Below the pieces are notes generated by a model. The model was not told the DNA's origin, did no database searches, and saw nothing but the letters and a program-made list of their open reading frames with translations. 64,000 bases of DNA from Sepiola atlantica (lineage: Eukaryota; Mollusca; Cephalopoda; Sepiida; Sepiolidae): positions 992,001 through 1,056,000 of the forward strand of contig CAUVYP010000244.1 of assembly GCA_963556195.1 (NCBI GenBank). The letters run 5' to 3'. A program made the position numbers and the translations under genes. Numbering within the stretch: the first letter of the stretch is position 1; every line of letters begins with the position of its first letter. Shown here piece by piece: positions 60,527 through 64,000 of the stretch.

Positions 60527-62571
60527 TTAGCGCGTTTTAAAGTTGATATCGCTTTTGTTTATAACTTCCACATTTATTCGAATTGTGCAACGAAACTTTG
60601 CAGACAGTCGCGGATACACATTTCCTACTGAAGTACCAAGTTTCAGAAGTGCAGCTCTTGTACTGCCGGAGATATGTCGATACAAACTGAATACGCAAAA
60701 CATCAACAAAATTTAGCGCGTTTTAAAGTTGATATCGCTTTTGTTTATAACTTCCACATTTATTCGAATTGTGCAACGAAACTTTGCACCCAGTCTCGAA
60801 TAGGCCTTTTTTACTGAAGTACCAAGTTGCAGAAGTGCAGCTCTTGTACTGCCGGAGATATGTCGATACAAACTGAATACGCAAAACATCAACAAAATTT
60901 AGCGCGTTTTAAAGTTGATATCGCTTTTGTTTATAACTTCCACATTTATTCGAATTGTACAACGAAACTTTGCAGGCAGTCGCGAAGACACATTTTCCAC
61001 TTAAGTACCAAGTTTCAGAAGTGCAGCTCTTGTACTGCCGGAGATATGTCGATACAAACTGAATACGCAAAACATCAACAAAATTTAGCACGTTTTAAAG
61101 TTGATATAGCTTTTGTTTATAACTTCCACATTTATTCGAATTGTGCAACGAAACTTTGAAGACAGTCGCGGAGACACATGTTCTACGTAAGTACCAAGTT
61201 TCAGAAGTGCAGCTCTGGTACTGCCGGAGATATGTCGATACAAACTGAATACGCAAAACATCAACAAAACTTAGCGCGTTTTAAAGTTGATATCGCTTTT
61301 GTTTATAACTTCCACATTTAATCGAATTGTTCAACGAAACTTTGCAGGCAGTCGCGAAGACACATTTTCCACTTAAGTACCAAGTTTCCGAAGTGCAGCT
61401 CTTGTACTGCCGGAGATATGTCGATACAAACTGAATACGCAAAACATCAACAAAATTTTGCGCGTTTTAAAGTTGATATAGCTTTTGTTTATAACTTCCA
61501 CATTTATTCGAATTGTGCAACGAAACTTTGCAGACAGTCGCGAAGACACATTTCCTACTGAAGTACCAAGTTTCAGAAGTGCAGATCTTGTACTGCTGGA
61601 GATATGTCGATACAAACTGAATACGCAAAACATCAACAAAATTTAGCGCGTTTTAAAGTTGATATCGCTTTTGTTTATAACTTCCACATTTATTCGAATT
61701 GTGCAACGAAACTTTGCAGACAGTCGCGGAGACACATTTCTACTGAAGTACCAGGTTTCAGAAGTGCAGCTCTTGTACTGCCGGAGATATGTCGATACAA
61801 ACTGAATACGCAAAACATCAACAAAATTTAGCGCGTTTTAAAGTTGATATCGCTTTTGTTTATAACTTCCACATTTATTCGAATTGTGCAACGAAACTTT
61901 TCAGAGAGTCGCGCGGACACGTTTTCTACTGAAGTACCAAGTTTCAGAAGTGCAGCTCTTGTACTGCCGGAGATATGTCGATACAAACTGAATACGCAAA
62001 ACATCAACAAAATTTAGCGCGTTTTAAAGTTGATATCGCTTTTGTTTATAACTTCCACATTTATTCGAATTGTGCAACGAAACTTTGCAGACAGTCGCGG
62101 AGACACATTTTCTACTGAAGTACCAGGTTTCAGAAGTGAAGCTCTTGTACTGCCGGAGATATGTCGATACAAACTGAATACGCAAAACATCAACAAAATT
62201 TAGCGCGTTTTAAAGTTGATATCGCTTTTGTTTATAACTTCCACATTTATTCGAATTGTGCAACGAAACTTTGCAGACAGTCGCGGATACACATTTCCTA
62301 CTGAAGTACCAAGTTTCAGAAGTGCAGCTCTTGTACTGCCGGAGATATGTCGATACAAACTGAATACGCAAAACATCAACAAAATTTAGCGCGTTTTAAA
62401 GTTGATATCGCTTTTGTTTATAACTTCCACATTTATTCGAATTGTGCAACGAAACTTTGCAGACAGTCTCGAATGGGCCTATTTTACTGAAGTACCAAGT
62501 TTAAGAAGTGCAGCTCTTGTACTGCCGGAGATATGTCGATACAAACTGAATACGCAAAACATCAACAAAAT
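60527..62571 (+). repeat. Return to common variants, 11 monomers, 2,045 bp
   Basis: Order: O - B - C - D - E - F - G - M' - N - O - P. Together with the preceding 11 monomers this forms a 22-mer of 4,089 bp. The E here has a disrupted attcgaat (atttaatcg near 61318). Confidence 0.88.
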
Positions 62572-64000
62572 TTAGCGCGTTTTAAAGTTGATATCGCTTT
62601 TGTTTATAACTTCCACATTTATTCGAATTGTGCCACGAAACTTTGCAGACAGTCGCGGAGACACATTTCCTACTCAAGTACCAAGTTTCAGAAGTGCAGA
62701 TCTTGTACTGCCGGAGATATGTCGATACAAACTGAATACGCAAAACATCAACAAAATTTAGCGCGTTTTAAAGTTGATATCGCTTTTGTTTATAACTTCC
62801 ACATTTATTCGAATTGTGCAACGAAACTTTGCAGACAGTCGCGGAGACACATTTCCTACTGAAGTACCAAGTTTCAGAAGTGCAGATCTTGTACTGCCGG
62901 AGATATGTCGATACAAACTGAATACGCAAAACATCAACAAAATTTAGCGCGTTTTAAAGTTGATATCGCTTTTGTTTATAACTTCCACATTTATTCGAAT
63001 TGTGCAACGAAACTTTGCAGACCGTCTCGAATAAACCTTTCCTACTGAAGTACCAAGTTTCAGAAGTGCAGCTCTTGTACTGCCGGAGATATGTCGATAC
63101 AAACTGAATACGCAAAACATCAACAAAATTTAGCGCGTTTTAAAGTTGATATCGCTTTTGTTTATAACTTCCACATTTATTCGAATTGTGCAACGAAACT
63201 TTGCAGACAGTCGCGGAGACACATTTCTACTGAAGTACCAAGTTTCAGAAGTGCAGCTCTTGTACTGCCGGAGATATGTCGATACAAACTGAATACGCAA
63301 AACATCAACAAAATTTAGCGCGTTTTAAAGTTGATATCGCTTTTGTTTATAACTTCCACATTTATTCGAATTGTGCAACGAAACTTTGCAGACAGTCTCG
63401 AATAGGCCTTTTCTACTGAAGTACCAAGTTTCAGAAGTTCAGCTCTTGTACCGCCGGAGATATGTCGATACAAACTGAATACGCAAAACATCAACCAAAT
63501 TTTGCGCGTTTTAAAGTTGATATAGCTTTTGTTTATAACGTCCACATTTATTCGAATTGTGCAACGAAACTTTGCAGACAGTCGCGGAGACACATTTTCT
63601 ACTGAAGTAGTAAGTTTCAGAAGTGCAGCTCTTGTACTGCCGGAGATATGTCGATACAAACTGAATACGCAAAACATCAACAAAATTTAGCGCGTTTTAA
63701 AGTTGATATCGCTTTTGTTTATAACTTCCACATTTAGTCGAATTGTGCAACGAAACTTTGCAGACAGTCTCGAAAAGGCCTTTTCTACTTAAGTACTAAG
63801 TTTCAGAAGTGCAGCTCTTGTATTGCCGGAGATATGTCGATACAAACTGAATACGCAAAACATCAACAAAATTTAGCGCGTTTTAAAGTTGATATCGCTT
63901 TTGTGTATAACTTCCACATTTATTCGAATTGTGCAACGAAACTTTGTAGACAGTCTCGAATAGGCCTTTTCTACTGAAGTACCAAGTTTCAGAAGTGCAG
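62572..64000 (+). repeat. Zone V block, second copy, cut by window end
   Basis: Order: S - F* - T - U - Y - V - W - X (partial). It lies 4,089 bp after the first S and follows the same order. It has some private changes, such as catttagtcg near 63735 and atcaaccaaattttgcg near 63490. Confidence 0.9.

Larger units (their letters stand above)
1..64000 (+). repeat. Satellite DNA array, 186 bp monomer, whole window
   Basis: The same unit of about 186 bp recurs head to tail without interruption: 343 complete copies from 93 to 63872 and two partial ones. Spacing is exactly 186 bp except for 24 copies of 185 bp, four of 187 bp and one of 188 bp, and these lengths sum to the observed 63,780 bp. All copies face the same way. 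The family is not one I recognise. Array length, unit size and higher-order organisation resemble centromeric or pericentromeric satellites of eukaryotes; that role is inference. No stretch of non-satellite sequence was found anywhere, so there are no gene-free gaps to describe separately. Confidence 0.98.

Noticed and set aside
1..64000. CRISPR array
   Set aside because: The repeated unit is 186 bp and contiguous, with no short repeat alternating with unique spacers and no cas genes.
1..64000. Transposon or integrated viral tandem repeats
   Set aside because: No terminal inverted repeats, long terminal repeats, target duplications or recognisable transposase or polymerase frames were seen. 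Every base is accounted for by monomers.
1..64000. Promoters, terminators or ribosome binding sites
   Set aside because: AT-rich stretches such as tttgtttataac recur in every monomer. With no gene nearby they are not supported as regulatory signals.

Overview
The whole 64 kb window is one uninterrupted tandem satellite array. It holds 343 complete head-to-tail monomers (positions 93-63872) plus a partial monomer at each end (1-92 and 63873-64000). The unit is 186 bp, about 38% G+C by hand count of one monomer, all in one orientation. I see no gene, RNA gene, transposon, CRISPR array or unique sequence, and neither edge of the array is reached. Numerous 60-75 codon frames are open on both strands, but only because the period is a multiple of three (186 = 62 x 3); I do not call them genes.

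A near nucleosome-sized unit in a long homogenised array with higher-order repeats (HORs) points to eukaryotic heterochromatin, such as a centromeric or pericentromeric region. I do not recognise the satellite and cannot name the species. CpG is not depleted (10 per 186 bp monomer against about 7 expected from base composition), which argues weakly against a genome with heavy CpG methylation.

I sorted the monomers into about 25 variants, lettered A-X plus Y, by diagnostic bases. Most of these lie in one roughly 80 bp half; the other half, about 100 bp, is nearly invariant and carries an imperfect dyad. Monomer starts are given at the tta of aaaatttagcgcg. The 185 bp monomers carry a one-base deletion inherited by a single variant family (G/U).

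Layout. Zone I (1-17573): a 25-30 monomer HOR of about 5.6 kb, present about three times, with an inserted 10-mer. Zone II (17574-33936): a mosaic of shorter units, including an 11-mer (2,045 bp), a 5-mer (929 bp) and a 12-mer block repeated 8,553 bp apart. Zone III (33937-49930): four successive 21-22-mer units of 3.9-4.1 kb. Zone IV (48257-58482, overlapping the end of III): local tandem duplications of 10, 9 and 7-9 monomers (1,860, 1,673 and 1,301 bp). Zone V (58483-64000): variants S-X and Y, found nowhere else in the window, inside a 22-mer of 4,089 bp period that is cut by the window end. The pattern fits repeated unequal exchange and conversion acting at several scales. The monomer order is written out block by block in the features.
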